Assembly (NCBI GenBank): GCA_028279705.1 | Contig: JANQNF010000086.1 | Coordinates: 1-53,057 of the forward strand | Length of the DNA stretch: 53,057 bases | Source: an archaeon | GTDB lineage: Archaea > Aenigmatarchaeota > Aenigmatarchaeia > QMZP01 > JAFGSV01 | Direction: 5' to 3' | Shown here: positions 24,901 to 33,304 of the stretch, piece after piece | Layout of the letters: every line of letters starts with the position of its first letter | How positions within the stretch are numbered: position 1 is the first letter of the stretch | Notes under the pieces: model-generated | Told to the model about the DNA's origin: nothing | Database searches by the model: none | The model's input: the letters and a program-made list of their open reading frames with translations, nothing else | Position numbers and translations under genes: made by a program

Positions 24901-26962
24901 AAACGAAATAGTCGTCAGGCGATATCGTCTGCCCGGCACCCACGCTGCCGCTGCCTCCTATGAGATTGTCATATATTATCGTGTCGTTATCGACCGCTAT
25001 CAGTCTCGCCTCTATACCGTAAGCTGGATAATTGCCAACGTTGGCAAACTTGAGTCTCACTCCCCTGAAACTCCCGTTGGTCTCTTCGCGGGCGGCAGAT
25101 ATGAGTATGGGAGACGGATGGGATTCCGGGTCATTCCGGTCCGTGCCTAGCCTATATTCGCTCCTGTCACTGTAATAATCCATGTCGGAATCCTGATTAT
25201 AAACAAGAATCATCCTTGTCTTCCTCACGGCGCTGATTCCCGAGAAAGCCGGTGATTCAGACGCCTGCTGGAGAAGTATGCTCCACCAGGACCATTCTGT
25301 CACATCCTTTCCAAGTATGGACGTTATGGTATCGTTAATGTCAAGTTCCAGTGAAATCTCTGTCCTCCTGTTCAGGGGTTCCTTTATCTGCACACTCGTG
25401 TTTAGCCTTTTAATAATATCCAGATATTTATCGCCGAATTTTGAGTAAGTCATATACCTGTCGATAGTCTCGTCATTATCTTCCACTCCGTCATCTATCT
25501 CGACGAGTACGTCACCGCCCCAGGCATTCTCATAGAAAAGCTGGTCATCACCATAACTGTAGCCGGCGAGGACTATCCTGATCGGACGTCCTTCGTCTAT
25601 GTCGCGCATCTCGTCAAGAGTCACAGTGACTTCACCGCTGTACTGGATGTAATTTCCCGGTATGAGGTTCTGGAAATATATTGCAGGATCATCTGTTGCC
25701 GGATAAGTTATAGGCAGGTGGTCGCCGATTATGATGTTGAATCTCAGGTTGTTTATCTCCCTGGCTATGTCAGTGCCGTCGTTTCCTATCATGAACGTGA
25801 ATCTCAGTTTTCCTGCACTGCTTGGATCAGTAGTGGTTGCTGTACCCCACTCGTAACCCGTAGCTATACTGTTACTGTTCGTGACTGTTGTTTCGTGGTA
25901 TGAAGTCCTGGACATGCTCGTAGAGAAACTAGACTCCCTACCCGCACCCTTGGTTATAGTAGTCCCTATTACATGCTCCCTGGATATTGAACTTCCTTCC
26001 ACTGTACCAGTGGTGGTTCCTCCATAATTTTCCGTCGATTCTCCCCACTCGGTGCCTCTCTTGAATGATTCGTAAACTTCCTGACCTTTCGTGTAACTTT
26101 GATGGTATTCTCCGCCCATTTCATGCCCGCCGCCGACTTTCACGGACGTGTCAGTACCCAGACTAACTCCACCTTCAACTTTCGTTTTACCGTTTATTCC
26201 CCATCCCCATTCAGATTCAGTGTAGTTAGCGTGACCCTGCTCATGCTCAAAACTCCGCCCGAATGTCCTTCCATGGTAGACTCCGCTTTCAGAGCTCGTT
26301 ATCTCGTCAGTGTGGCTTGCATTGTTGATCGAGTCGGCTTCAGAATTCGCCTTGTCTTCCCATTCGTTAAGGGTGTGGGTATAAGACTTACCTACTGTCA
26401 TGGAACTGCCTTCAGTATTCGATACCGAATATCCTTGGGTGTAGGTCGTGATGTTCCTGAACTCTGTGGTTATTTCCTGCACCAGAACCACGTATATCTC
26501 TTCATCAATGTCGATATCTATGGCAGGATAAGCTGCTACGAATACGTTGTCTCCGGGAGGCTGGACATAGTATGGCATGTTCCCGCCCATTTCGCCAAGG
26601 TCCGGCGGGCTGTAGCCCATTATTTCCTGCCCGTCGTCATACTTGTCGCCGTCTGTACTCTCCTTCATCGGATTGGTGCCATAGTACAGTACTTCTATCC
26701 CGTCTTTCAGGTTGTCACCGTCAGTGTCCTGATCAATGGGACTACTTCCATAGATGTAGACCTCGTCACCATCAGAAAGTCCGTCAGAATCGCTGTCCGG
26801 ATCCAGCGGATCCGTTCCCCATATAGATTCTTCAGTGTCCAGAAGACCGTCACCGTCGGTGTCAGCCGAAGAATCCGCCAGTGTGGCAGCAGAGAGGGTT
26901 AATATAGAAAACGATAAGAAGAGAACCAAAAAGTGATTATGTTTAAACATATAGCGTCCCAT
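21938..26962 (-). CDS. Secreted giant protein: Ca repeats, protective-antigen-like pore region, Gly-rich, PKD-like, cohesin, dockerin
   Basis: 1674 residues. Residues 6-30: signal peptide. 33-113: thrombospondin-3-like Ca repeats (DTDGDGLLDTEE, DSDSDGLSDGDE, DTDGDNLKDGIE). 137-600 resembles anthrax protective antigen: FVAAYPAIDIDIDEEI at 141, a Ser/Thr/Gly-rich alternating stretch at 170-380 suited to a beta-barrel, KLRFTFMIGNDGTDI at 385, VTVTLDEMRDIDEGRPIRI at 446, GKDVTEW at 551. 591-614: another Ca motif. 620-1050: beta-sandwich-like. 1055-1260: Gly-rich. 1385-1472: PKD/Ig-like. 1478-1612: cohesin-like (DPASMTVGVGDNLAVDVKM). 1615-1672: type I dockerin (GDINGDCEVGIMDL, DIYPDGVIDLFDL). A TATA box about 31 bp upstream of ATG 26962 implies a leaderless transcript. 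Domain matches are by eye. Confidence 0.88.
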   Translation of the reverse strand: MGRYMFKHNHFLVLFLSFSILTLSAATLADSSADTDGDGLLDTEESIWGTDPLDPDSDSDGLSDGDEVYIYGSSPIDQDTDGDNLKDGIEVLYYGTNPMKESTDGDKYDDGQEIMGYSPPDLGEMGGNMPYYVQPPGDNVFVAAYPAIDIDIDEEIYVVLVQEITTEFRNITTYTQGYSVSNTEGSSMTVGKSYTHTLNEWEDKANSEADSINNASHTDEITSSESGVYHGRTFGRSFEHEQGHANYTESEWGWGINGKTKVEGGVSLGTDTSVKVGGGHEMGGEYHQSYTKGQEVYESFKRGTEWGESTENYGGTTTGTVEGSSISREHVIGTTITKGAGRESSFSTSMSRTSYHETTVTNSNSIATGYEWGTATTTDPSSAGKLRFTFMIGNDGTDIAREINNLRFNIIIGDHLPITYPATDDPAIYFQNLIPGNYIQYSGEVTVTLDEMRDIDEGRPIRIVLAGYSYGDDQLFYENAWGGDVLVEIDDGVEDNDETIDRYMTYSKFGDKYLDIIKRLNTSVQIKEPLNRRTEISLELDINDTITSILGKDVTEWSWWSILLQQASESPAFSGISAVRKTRMILVYNQDSDMDYYSDRSEYRLGTDRNDPESHPSPILISAAREETNGSFRGVRLKFANVGNYPAYGIEARLIAVDNDTIIYDNLIGGSGSVGAGQTISPDDYFVYENKTGNFSKPLVLVLYNNPQGPRFFITPLEIAELSDDISSGYNEMVDVSELEVMAGSDQNYYDDNWIIVEYFNPSGKVIRDANVYVGILNSTGFLKHYMNETIDIEEGHNSMVYSWKPEDVLDVSEIGKDYKILVSLTDCQYGLIEDDIQTFRITEYENMKKLKSTFDDGSSEKALVFNESGEQTFWITLPKNATVQSASFMVSGHENNGEYPYEPWIEVGDADGEKEWAIAGTLYENYAVQDKFDSAGNDTRVLLQKASDGYEMSFSIPMESLFKEGNILVEEEYDREIEPPLILDGTSVTIHGKHIYEYVKLEGATIYVTHYNGTNGTGELELIGIENFTMDSSSSIIANGRGHRGGNLDMTHNSFGESGEGPGGGDGGGFMTDAEGSGGCGGGYGGYGGDGFGIPIGNGDEYGNPTGDFAFMGSGGGEGGAGCPRKCGADYPGGGGSGGGMVIITSKQISIDGDILANGNNGGNRKSLSGAGGGGSGGGVLIKGNFLEFSGLTISTGGGEGGQGATGYGAAYAGGGGSGGRVKIYYNKINNEGSQIIIDGGVGGGPSGEWQGSPGENGTYHSALFNQRLIADIDTTFHEIYGVFPQNIEISESEMTKSLSACKNHEKCDFPAIFYSNESVFLSLSVKYVNSRVYDPSDEINDYLGTCLEDVNGHCQIPIKTFSNSSGMIKLSNVRIIYNVPNSVPQIISRSPKMSYINILEGESLNFSIEASDPENHDISVEWYVDSSQAVTYGEEYRYYADFFSSGEHEIVAVVSDGELAVNQSWYVNVTDYYETVIEVDPASMTVGVGDNLAVDVKMDTSAEIYALQFEIFYNDSVLDFIGLSEGGFLGSDGETTLPTTDNGSGWILFVDTRAMVDYGISGEGTLASLSFKSDGQGSVVIDLNNLQVFAVSDGNITSVPFKSSNGNIAVFRLIGDINGDCEVGIMDLTTIGWSYGSRPGHDNWIPEADIYPDGVIDLFDLVTLALNYTEEC
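26939..26950. promoter_or_regulatory. ATGTTTAAACAT palindrome, copy 2
   Basis: This lies at codons 5-8 of the giant secreted protein (encoding MFKH). It shares 16 bases, GATTATGTTTAAACAT, with the copy upstream of the amino-acid-binding protein at 42325-42340. Because it is also coding, its regulatory meaning is weaker than for the other two copies. Confidence 0.3.
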
Positions 26963-27019
26963 GGTACATGTTTTGAATTAACGTGAAGTTTTTTAAGCGT
27001 TACTGCCGGCAGTGCAGAA

Positions 27020-27261
27020 TCACAAAATTTTCCAGTTGATGACCGAGAATATCAACATAATCGCTGAGATTGCTATCACGACATAGAGCAGGGGCTTGTC
27101 GGTGGCCCAGCCGAAGGTATTGGACCGATAAAGCCTCCCACGGCGAATCCGCTGGAAGTACCACCATACTTGTTATTCACACCTGAAATTGACCCGATCA
27201 TCATCACTATCATGCCGATGAAAACGAGCGCGAAGCCAAGCAGCATGATTCTTTCTTCCAT
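27020..27261 (-). pseudogene. Frameshifted DUF131 (TIGR00304-like) membrane protein
   Basis: The first frame gives MEERIMLLGFALVFIGMIVM and GGFIGPIP, then drifts into SAGPPTSPCSMS and stops at 27076. In the -1 frame the sequence continues FGWATDKPLLYVVIAISAIM to a stop at 27020-27022. Joined, they make an 80-residue protein with the DUF131 layout (TM, GG-x-IGPIP, TM). One missing C near 27112-27118 would restore the frame. It is either a recent pseudogene or a sequencing error. Confidence 0.75.
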
Positions 27262-27311
27262 GCATGAGGATTGAATGTCTGATATAAAAGCATTATTCTG
27301 AAATTATATGC

Positions 27312-28133
27312 ATGAAATTCGAACTGCACTGCCATTCATGGTACTCAAAGGGAAAGAAGATAACATGGGAAGCCATAATGTCTCCAGAGCAGATTGTCAG
27401 GAATCTGAAAAAGAAGGGATTTACCGGGGTGGCGATAACGGACCATGACACCATAGATAACTGGAAAGATGCCAAAAAGGCTGCAAAAAAGCACGATTTC
27501 GTGTTCATACCGGGTCTTGAGGTCACGTCCAAATCGGGCCACATTCTGGGACTGGGTCTGAACGAGGACGTGAAGAGCGGGTTGACAATTGAGGAGACTG
27601 TGGAAAGGATACGCGAACAGGGAGGAATTTCCATAGCGCCACACCCGTTCGACCTGAGAAATGAGGGTATCGGAAGGGAATTCACCAAGTGCGATGCCGC
27701 AGAGGTATTCAATTCGCTTCTCCTTTCACGGCTGGAGAACGGCAAATCTTCCAAAATGATCAGAAAGAGCGGAATTCCCGGTGTCGGGGGCTCTGATGCA
27801 CACTGTCCGGGAATGCTTGGAATGACTGTGAATCACATTGAAGCTGATGACGTTGACGGCGTCCTCCGCCAGATAAAGAAGGGGAAGGTCAGGGTGGATG
27901 GCAGGTACACTCCAGTACCAGTCGTGGTATCATGGGCGCGGGAGCGCATGAGATGGTCTTATGATGACATAGTAAAGTACGTAGACAAGAACTATTCAGC
28001 GCCGAAGGCTGCATTTTCCAAGTTCATGCTGAAGCGTTTCGTGAATTCCGATTCCGTGCTGTGGGACGGCCTTGGCTATTTCTCTGTCGGTGTTTCTGTA
28101 CTTTACAGTGCAATAAAATCGGTAAGAAGATGA
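27312..28133 (+). CDS. PHP-domain metal-dependent phosphoesterase
   Basis: The 273-residue protein has the PHP metal-ligand motifs in order: HCHSWYS, ITDHDT, GLEVTS with GHILGLGL, APHPFD, and GGSDAHCPG. Such stand-alone PHP proteins hydrolyse phosphoesters such as 3',5'-nucleoside bisphosphates. The C-terminal 70 residues (SWARERMRWSYDDIVKYV) form an extra helical tail. Substrate unknown. Confidence 0.92.
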   Translation: MKFELHCHSWYSKGKKITWEAIMSPEQIVRNLKKKGFTGVAITDHDTIDNWKDAKKAAKKHDFVFIPGLEVTSKSGHILGLGLNEDVKSGLTIEETVERIREQGGISIAPHPFDLRNEGIGREFTKCDAAEVFNSLLLSRLENGKSSKMIRKSGIPGVGGSDAHCPGMLGMTVNHIEADDVDGVLRQIKKGKVRVDGRYTPVPVVVSWARERMRWSYDDIVKYVDKNYSAPKAAFSKFMLKRFVNSDSVLWDGLGYFSVGVSVLYSAIKSVRR

Positions 28134-28167
28134 TGCATTTAATTTGGAGGCCTTCTTAGCGAAAGCT

Positions 28168-29751
28168 TCACTTCATCATGACTACGAATCTAAGAACGAG
28201 CACGAACACTACTGCTACTGCAAGTATGCTTATCATGACTACCTGCGACCACGGCTTTTCGCTGACAGCATTATCCTCAGAAACGACTTCCCCTGTGGGA
28301 ATTGACGTGTCGACTTCTATCGAGATGTCCTCGCTTCCTGTATCTTCCTCTTTGGAAACTACGTCTTCTACCTGCTCCTCTTCTGCCACTTCTTCTGTTT
28401 CCTCGGAAACTTCGTCAACTGTTTCAACCTCTTCTTCTGTCACAGTGAAGTTTGATACAACGACGACCTCGAATTCTATGGATGCACCGTCATTTTCTCC
28501 CAAGGCTCCCACGTAAACCGGGTAGCCTCCTGCTTCAACTTCATATTCAGGTGCAGCATAAACATAGAATACCTCTTCGCCACCGACTGCAACATATGCC
28601 TCGTAATCTGACATGTGAACCCATTCAGGTGCCTCGATTCCAAGGCTGTATGACTGGTCGAACTTCCCCCTGTTTGCAAGGAACATCTCGTAGGTGTCGG
28701 ATTCTCCGACGCCGACGGGCTTTACGTTGACTGCATCGTCACTGTAAAGATATGCATTGTAACATTCAAGTGAAGGCAGTACCCCAACGACGACCGTGGA
28801 ATTAACAGGATCGTTTGAGTCTATCGCTATCTGGAGCGGGTATTCACCCTCTTCCTTGTCGCATGGAACCTCGATTGAGAGGGCAACCATGCCTGTACCA
28901 TTATCAGCGACTGACATGACGCTGCTCTGGTCGCCGTACATGATCGTGTACTCGTCTTCCATAATGCCTGCATTCTTTATCTCAAGCGAGAAATCTGCTG
29001 TCTGGCACGGGCATACGTCCTGGCGCACGGGCTCTACCGTGAACTCAGTCTCATGGCAATTTTTGACTATTGCGACCATGTCTTCCCTGTTTCTCATGTA
29101 CGATATCTCTGATTCCATATTAAGCGTTATTATGGTTTCCCCCTCGAATTCCTCCGGGGGCTTGAACAAAAGCTTTACGGTCTTCTCCTCGCCTCCTGAT
29201 ATCTCAAGGGTTTCTTCGGCAAACACCGCCCAATTAGTGTCTGTGGAAAGCTTTACATTCTCGTCGTTGTCGCCTTCGTTTGTGAACGTCAGCTCAGCGT
29301 ATGAAATGTCTTCCTGGCAGATCTCGTATTCCTCTGTTGCGACATTGACCCACCTGCACTTGAGGACTTCTACGTCGAAGTTTCTTGTAGTCATCTCACC
29401 AGAAACCGGAGATACAGCGTTCACACCGATCCTGTATATCCCTGGCTTTACCCAGCAAGAAGGTGTCACGAATGCTGCGACGCTCTTGGTTTCGTCGCCT
29501 GTAAAGCTTTCATTTGGGACTATGAAGCCCGACCAGAGCTCATTGTCAGGAAGCGTGAGGCTGAATTCGTATTCCTGCGTCCTTGAATCCATGTTCGTGA
29601 CGAAAACCTTGAAATCCTCTGCAGAGAGCGTAGAACACGGGCAAAGTGTGCTGCTCTCTATCTCGATGTCAATGCCAGCCTGAACGGCTGCTGAAGCATT
29701 AACTGCAAGAAGCAGTGAAAAAATCACGAATAGTGAAAGTCCGTTTTTCAT
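28168..29751 (-). CDS. Secreted Ig-like multi-domain protein with C-terminal TM anchor
   Basis: The 527-residue protein begins with a signal peptide, followed by four or so beta-sandwich repeats of about 100 residues, each with paired Cys (LCPCSTLSAEDF, EICQEDISYAELTF, VCPCQTADFSLEIKNAG). These resemble the NEW3/alpha-galactosidase-associated and COG1470-type surface domains. A Glu/Val-rich linker (VDEVSEETEEVAEEEQVED) and one TM helix close the protein. It is probably an S-layer-associated surface protein. Confidence 0.75.
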   Translation of the reverse strand: MKNGLSLFVIFSLLLAVNASAAVQAGIDIEIESSTLCPCSTLSAEDFKVFVTNMDSRTQEYEFSLTLPDNELWSGFIVPNESFTGDETKSVAAFVTPSCWVKPGIYRIGVNAVSPVSGEMTTRNFDVEVLKCRWVNVATEEYEICQEDISYAELTFTNEGDNDENVKLSTDTNWAVFAEETLEISGGEEKTVKLLFKPPEEFEGETIITLNMESEISYMRNREDMVAIVKNCHETEFTVEPVRQDVCPCQTADFSLEIKNAGIMEDEYTIMYGDQSSVMSVADNGTGMVALSIEVPCDKEEGEYPLQIAIDSNDPVNSTVVVGVLPSLECYNAYLYSDDAVNVKPVGVGESDTYEMFLANRGKFDQSYSLGIEAPEWVHMSDYEAYVAVGGEEVFYVYAAPEYEVEAGGYPVYVGALGENDGASIEFEVVVVSNFTVTEEEVETVDEVSEETEEVAEEEQVEDVVSKEEDTGSEDISIEVDTSIPTGEVVSEDNAVSEKPWSQVVMISILAVAVVFVLVLRFVVMMK

Positions 29752-29919
29752 AAAGACAATTAATGATAGTTAATTTTTTAAGTCTATGCATGCGAATCTG
29801 ACCTTCTGATAGCATTCATTCACGGGATTTTGATGTCCATGTAGGACCATATAATAATACTACATGGAGTATGGGAAACACTTAAACGATCAGGCACATA
29901 TTCTATACAGGAGTATAAA

Positions 29920-30243
29920 ATGTTCAATCCGTTCGCATTCTTACTCGGCCACGGAAGGAAGATAAGAAAGCTTCGAAAGAAGTGGGACCGACTCAGGGAG
30001 AAGACACTCAAGAAGGACCAGTCGGTCAGGGCGGACCTTCTTCCAAAAGAAGACCAGGTGGAGCAGAACCTGAGGATACTTGAGGAAAGGCATCTTCACA
30101 GGGGAGAACGCGCAAGGCTCATGAAGGAAGTCGAGATTGACCTCGAGGAGATCAAGGCGCTTCTAGACTCGAAGCATGAAAAACAGCCTCCGCAGCAGAT
30201 TGTGCAGAACCAGCAGCAGAAGGTTCAGGAACAGGCATACTGA
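29920..30243 (+). CDS. Basic coiled-coil protein with Gln-rich tail, 107 aa
   Basis: It begins MFNPFAFLLGHGRKIRKLRKKW, continues as a charged helix up to residue 85, and ends in a Gln/Pro-rich tail. The hydrophobic start may touch the membrane. The upstream GGAGTATAAA gives a plausible Shine-Dalgarno. No family recognised. Confidence 0.6.
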   Translation: MFNPFAFLLGHGRKIRKLRKKWDRLREKTLKKDQSVRADLLPKEDQVEQNLRILEERHLHRGERARLMKEVEIDLEEIKALLDSKHEKQPPQQIVQNQQQKVQEQAY

Positions 30244-30295
30244 GTACAACCTGACTATCAGTTATGCTTAAAAATCTTACGATAGAATAGATAAG

Positions 30296-30565
30296 ATGAA
30301 AGGAAATAGTACCGATATTATCTATCAGATGAACGTGGAAAGGGATCCTCACAATAGCAGTGGCCATCGTGTCAGATTCGTACCAATTTCCCCAAACGCC
30401 CTAGCTGAAAACAACGGCGGGGATGATACCATCGTCACCGAGAGAGAAATAAATTCGGTGCTGGTAGACACATGGGATATTCCATCCAGTCTGATCGGAA
30501 AGATTTATGGAAAAACGGGCTGTTATGCGGACAGAGTTTCTGTGAAGTACGTCGATGTGTTATAG
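30296..30565 (+). CDS. Hypothetical protein, 89 aa
   Basis: No recognised family. The product begins MKGNSTDIIYQMNVERDP and is soluble. It lies directly left of the truncated metG copy; together with the orphan gene at 30809 it may belong to inserted DNA. Confidence 0.45.
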   Translation: MKGNSTDIIYQMNVERDPHNSSGHRVRFVPISPNALAENNGGDDTIVTEREINSVLVDTWDIPSSLIGKIYGKTGCYADRVSVKYVDVL

Positions 30566-30581
30566 GACAGCACGATTTTAT

Positions 30582-30746
30582 AACTTCCTGAAAAGCTGCG
30601 CAGGTTCTTTTAATACTGTGGTGCGCTTTCACTGCGAGCTCTTTTGCTGATTCCCAGTCCTGCTCGTGGACAGAGCCTCAAAGGTTTAGGTATTCCCACA
30701 TCCTTTCTGCACTTTCAGGAACGAATGGGCTGAGCATTATGGCGAG
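30582..30746 (-). pseudogene. Truncated duplicate of the metG 3' end
   Basis: This 165-bp segment matches 31821-31984 at the 3' end of intact metG. From about 30620 to 30746 there are only three mismatches in roughly 127 bases; the terminal 35-40 bases are more diverged. One substitution turns TCA into a TGA stop in the metG frame, and there is no 5' portion. It is in the same orientation as metG, so the two copies are direct repeats flanking the gene at 30809-31798. Confidence 0.88.
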
Positions 30747-30808
30747 ATGCTATATGGTTAAAGAGAGACAGCAGTTAAGACTAAAAAGCTTATGGTACAA
30801 AAAGATTA

Positions 30809-31798
30809 ATGGCAAGATATTTCAACGGACTTTTCAAGAAAGGTGCAGTCAGAAATTTCCTCGATAGTCTGAACCTTTATCCGAAGAAACAACGCTATCT
30901 GGACAAGCTTCCTCCTGAAAAGAATGTGAGCCTTGATGAAAGTATTATTGAAGAGACTTTCGAAGAAATCGGAATGAGTCCCGACGAATACATGAAAACT
31001 GAAGAAAATGTACAGTCTCCCCGCGGTTATTTCAAGAAACTTTTCAAGAAGATCGGATTCAAAAAAGCGCTGGGTTACATGGAAATCGACCTGAAAGGGT
31101 CTGAGAGTGTCATAGAAGACATGGAAGAAATTCCTTCTAAAAATATCATAGAACCTGTCGCAGAACCCCAAAAAGTAGTTGAAGAGACAGAAAGTTACAT
31201 CGACAGTGTACTGAAACTGGAGAAAAAAAGGGGGGGGAAGAAAACTTACTTCGAAATTGGTAGTTACAAAAATGAGGAAGAGCCCTACACTGTGAAAATC
31301 CCGGGTGAAAAGAACGTGATGGTCGGGAAGAGAAAAATCCGGGGGACCTTAAAGGAAATCGGAATGAATCCCACTGAACACGAGATTACTGAACCCGTGA
31401 AGGAGGAAAAATGTAAAAATTATCTGAAAGAACATCAAAGAAAAAAGATGATAGAGAGGGACAAAAGGCTTCTGAGTCTCTGGGATGCAGCGGCGGAATA
31501 TGGAAATCGTATAATAAAAACTGCGAAAATTTGCTATCCTGTAAAAGGGATAGTCGATGCGGATATATTCCTTTTCACACTTAAAACTTCTAATGACATA
31601 CACGTCCAGGGATGGTCAAGAAATTGCAAATCGAGAGACTACACATTCGCCGGTAATGTCTATACGTTACGTCACGGATACGATGATGATGCTGTCATTG
31701 AAGCACTTAAACACAATATGTTGAAGGGTGTGCTCAACGGGCGTGATAGAAATGAAGTTGAAATCGATGTCATGTCTCTGGGTGAACTGCTCATCTGA
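30809..31798 (+). CDS. Orphan protein, 329 aa, between two metG 3' ends
   Basis: A lysine/glutamate-rich protein with a degenerate internal repeat: EETFEEIGMSPDEYMKTEE in the first half and GTLKEIGMNPTEHEITEP in the second. A C-terminal globular part follows (FLFTLKTSNDIHVQGWSRN, YTLRHGYDDDAVIEALKHN). No family is recognised. It is antisense to metG and lies exactly between the metG copy and the intact gene, consistent with insertion as cargo. Confidence 0.65.
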   Translation: MARYFNGLFKKGAVRNFLDSLNLYPKKQRYLDKLPPEKNVSLDESIIEETFEEIGMSPDEYMKTEENVQSPRGYFKKLFKKIGFKKALGYMEIDLKGSESVIEDMEEIPSKNIIEPVAEPQKVVEETESYIDSVLKLEKKRGGKKTYFEIGSYKNEEEPYTVKIPGEKNVMVGKRKIRGTLKEIGMNPTEHEITEPVKEEKCKNYLKEHQRKKMIERDKRLLSLWDAAAEYGNRIIKTAKICYPVKGIVDADIFLFTLKTSNDIHVQGWSRNCKSRDYTFAGNVYTLRHGYDDDAVIEALKHNMLKGVLNGRDRNEVEIDVMSLGELLI

Positions 31799-31816
31799 GC
31801 TTTGCGCGCTCAAAAT

Positions 31817-33304
31817 TCAGAACTTCCTGAACAATGGTGCCGGCTCTTTTATCTTGTGGTGCGCTTTCACTGCGAGCTCTTTTGCTGATTCCCAGTCCTG
31901 CTCGTGGACAGAGCCTGAAAGGTTTAGGTATTCCCACATCCTTTCTGCACTTTCAGGAACGAACGGGCCGAGCATTATGGCGAGGCTTCGCAGGAGGTTT
32001 GCGCCGATGTAGAGGCAGTTTGAGTAGTCGTTCTTCCACGGAGCCTTCTCCTGGAAGTACTCATTTCCTTCCTTTGCAAGGCGCATGACCTCGTCAAGGC
32101 CGCCCTGGAGGTTGAATTCGTCCATCAGCTTTGAGACTTTTGCAGGGTATGACCCTATCAGCTTTACCATCTTCTTGTCAGCCACACCAAGTTCCCTTGG
32201 CTTCGAAACAGTCCCGGCGTTCTTGTTGTATATGAACGTCAGTATCCTGTTTGCAAGATTGCCCAGATTGTTTAGGAGTTCTCCGTTGTTCCTCTCCACA
32301 AGGGATTCTTCTGAGAAGTCGCCGTCTTCACCGAATGGTATCTCGCTTATCAGGAAGTACCTCAGCGGGTCTGCGCCGTATTTCTTCACAAGCTCGATCG
32401 GGTCCACGACCGTACCGCTGGACTTGCTCATCTTCTGGCCCTTCATGTTGACGAATCCGTGGACGAATACTTTTGGAACGTGTATGCCGGCAGCCATGAG
32501 AATGCTACCCCATATGACCGTATGGTGCCACACTATGTCCTTTCCGATGATGTGCACCGCAGTGGGCCAGAATTCCTCTGATTTCTTACCCGGCCACCCG
32601 ACAGTAGAAAGGTAGTTTATGAGAGCGTCCATCCAGACGTACTGGACGTGCTTTTCGTCAATTGGAACCGGTACGCCCCAGTCAAAGCTCGTCCTGGAAA
32701 CCGAAAGGTCCTTTAACGGCTCTTTCAGCCTGCTCAGTATCTCGTTACGCTTGGATTCCGGCCTTATGAAGTCTGCATGCTTTTTTATGCGCTCGATTAA
32801 CATCTCCCTGTATTTTCCCATCTGGAAAAAGTAGCTTTCCTCTGAGAAGTTGTCCGGCTCGGTAGCGTGCACTGGACACTTGTCGTTTACAAGGTCCTTT
32901 CGCTGGTAATAAGTCTCGCAGTCGACGCAGTAGAGTCCCTCGTACGTGCTCTTGTATATCTCCCCTTTCCTGTGGATGATGCTGAATATCTCCTGGGCGG
33001 TTTTTTTGTGCCTCGGCTCGGTCGTCCGTATGAAATCATCATTCGAAATGTTTAGGACTTCGCAGAGCTGCCTGAAATAAACGACCATGTCGTCAACGAA
33101 CTGCTGCGGCGTCTTCTTCTCCTTTTCAGCACATCGCTGTATCTTCATGCCGTGCTCGTCAGTTCCCGTAGAGAAGTGGACACTGAAGCCTTTCAGGCGC
33201 TTGTACCTTGCGATGACGTCAGTGCATATCTTCTCATAGGCATGACCCATGTGAGGCCTGCCGCTTGGATAATCTATTGCAGTGGTTATGAGGAATTTCT
33301 TCAT
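31817..33304 (-). CDS. metG: Methionyl-tRNA synthetase
   Basis: The 495-residue class Ia enzyme has HMGH (18-21) for HIGH, a zinc knuckle region CVDCETYYQRKDLVNDKCPVH (partly: CVDCETYYQ and DKCPVH), WMDALINYLS, KMSKSSGTVVDP, and an anticodon-binding helical domain. The short form without a C-terminal dimerisation domain, and the AIDYPSGRPHMGH start, resemble bacterial MetRS more than typical archaeal ones, suggesting horizontal transfer. Its 3' end is duplicated 1.2 kb away. Confidence 0.95.
   Translation of the reverse strand: MKKFLITTAIDYPSGRPHMGHAYEKICTDVIARYKRLKGFSVHFSTGTDEHGMKIQRCAEKEKKTPQQFVDDMVVYFRQLCEVLNISNDDFIRTTEPRHKKTAQEIFSIIHRKGEIYKSTYEGLYCVDCETYYQRKDLVNDKCPVHATEPDNFSEESYFFQMGKYREMLIERIKKHADFIRPESKRNEILSRLKEPLKDLSVSRTSFDWGVPVPIDEKHVQYVWMDALINYLSTVGWPGKKSEEFWPTAVHIIGKDIVWHHTVIWGSILMAAGIHVPKVFVHGFVNMKGQKMSKSSGTVVDPIELVKKYGADPLRYFLISEIPFGEDGDFSEESLVERNNGELLNNLGNLANRILTFIYNKNAGTVSKPRELGVADKKMVKLIGSYPAKVSKLMDEFNLQGGLDEVMRLAKEGNEYFQEKAPWKNDYSNCLYIGANLLRSLAIMLGPFVPESAERMWEYLNLSGSVHEQDWESAKELAVKAHHKIKEPAPLFRKF

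Noticed and set aside
26099-26902. 267-codon plus-strand frame within the giant secreted protein
   Set aside because: It is antisense to the Ca-repeat and pore-like region, whose coding sense is certain; no domain is recognisable.
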